From Mycobacterium sp. (lineage in GTDB: Bacteria; Actinomycetota; Actinomycetes; Mycobacteriales; Mycobacteriaceae): DNA of 5,259 nucleotides. A program made the translations under genes and the position numbers. Positions 4,862 to 5,259 of the stretch are shown in pieces. The stretch covers positions 1-5,259 of the forward strand of contig JAOPWF010000100.1 in NCBI GenBank assembly GCA_025965815.1. Reading direction: 5' to 3'. Each line of letters starts with the position of its first letter. The first letter of the stretch is position 1. A model generated the notes under the pieces. It saw only the letters and a program-made list of their open reading frames with translations. It ran no database searches and had not been told where the DNA came from.

Positions 4862-5053
4862 TAGCCATCCCCCCAAACGGAGTGCGATGCGCTACCACAG
4901 TGACACAAACGCGGGCAGTCTCGGCATCTGTCAAGCGACCGTATTGGCGGGCCACCGGGGTTTTTGTGGTTAGCGGTCCGTGCCGAACGCTCAGCCGAGC
5001 TCGGTATCAGCGTCACGTTGTCACCACGGATAGTTGGTACATCGGTGCAGCCA
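4862..5053. other. Upstream region of the sigma gene
   Basis: This 192-bp gap between the DUF1772 stop and the sigma start shows no gene. On the minus strand TTGACA (complement of 4929-4934) could be a -35 element, but the best -10 at normal spacing (GTTTGT at 4905-4910) is weak. No GGAA-N16-GTT SigH-type autoregulatory promoter was seen. CCGAGCTCGG (4995-5004) is a 10-bp palindrome of unknown meaning. Confidence 0.3.
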
Positions 5054-5259
5054 TCATCGCCGGTGATCCCGCCGTGAGGTGGGCCGCTGTGTGATGGCAG
5101 CTACCACAAGGGCGGTGAACGCGGACACGGCGGTGATCGTGCGTGCCAGGTGAGCGATCTGCCAGCGGTCGCGCACGCTGGCCCAGTCGCTGGGCGGGGC
5201 GAGCACCGACCAGCTCTGTTGAGCGGTGTTGATGGGAAGGTTGACCAGCGCGCTGATGA
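5054..5259 (-). CDS. DUF1772 (anthrone-oxygenase-like) membrane protein, C-terminal part
   Basis: The last 67 residues read ISALVNLPINTAQQSWSVLA, then PPSDWASVRDRWQIAHLART and ITAVSAFTALVVAAI, followed by a basic tail TQRPTSRRDHRR. NLPIN, PPxDWxxxRDRW and the H-L-x-R-T motif leading into a final transmembrane helix (about 40-55 of this fragment) are the signature end of DUF1772 proteins. These are four-helix membrane proteins of about 150 aa, some of which act as anthrone oxygenases. The 5' part is beyond the window, so completeness is unknown. The stop is TGA at 5054-5056. It lies upstream of the sigma gene on the same strand, too far (192 bp) to assume cotranscription. No substrate can be assigned. 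Confidence 0.75.
   Translation of the reverse strand, partial: ISALVNLPINTAQQSWSVLAPPSDWASVRDRWQIAHLARTITAVSAFTALVVAAITQRPTSRRDHRR

Noticed and set aside
4750..5094. Plus-strand frame covering the sigma upstream region
   Set aside because: Antisense to the sigma start and the DUF1772 end, no motif; not a credible gene.

Overview
The window looks like a chromosomal accessory region of a mycobacterium or close relative. GC is high with strong G/C third-position bias. It carries an ECF sigma factor very like mycobacterial SigH, the start of an F420-type (Ddn-like) nitroreductase, and several regulators and enzymes of familiar mycobacterial types. This assignment rests on recalled family patterns; no search was run.

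Layout, left to right. (1) 1-~180: one end of an IS3-family insertion sequence, with the first 33 codons of transposase OrfA on the minus strand. It cuts off a Ddn-like deazaflavin-dependent oxidoreductase after 36 codons (173-283). (2) 299-1135, minus: a complete NmrA/SDR-type NAD(P)-binding protein, once in an operon with the broken nitroreductase. (3) 1136-1263: divergent control region with a perfect 9-bp inverted repeat. (4) 1264-1891: a decayed patch holding the region-2 part of an ECF sigma factor, followed by pieces of a HxlR-type regulator with a C-terminal SCP2-like domain, in the wrong order and on both strands. (5) 1903-2268, minus: a VOC/glyoxalase-fold protein, divergent from (6) 2446-3084, plus: a second NAD(P)H-binding Rossmann protein. 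An AT-rich palindrome lies between them. (7) 3085-3348: a convergent intergenic region with hairpins. (8) 3349-3990, minus: a two-module carboxymuconolactone-decarboxylase (CMD) family protein. (9) 4006-~4197, minus: the C-terminal remnant of a short-chain dehydrogenase (SDR). (10) 4199-4861, minus: a complete SigH-like ECF sigma factor with no anti-sigma gene beside it. (11) 5054-5259, minus: the C-terminal end of a DUF1772 (anthrone-oxygenase-like) membrane protein.

The genes form a loose set of small redox and detoxification enzymes (two NAD(P)-binding proteins, VOC, CMD, nitroreductase remnant, SDR remnant) mixed with stress-type sigma factors and regulator remains. An ECF sigma fragment near CMD, oxidoreductase and epimerase-like genes recalls the ECF41/'COE' arrangement, here apparently decaying. 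I see no clear new defence system, CRISPR array or RNA gene. The more unusual points are the scrambled regulator at 1514-1891, the IS disruption, and the orphan SigH paralogue with an SDR tail where an anti-sigma gene would be expected.
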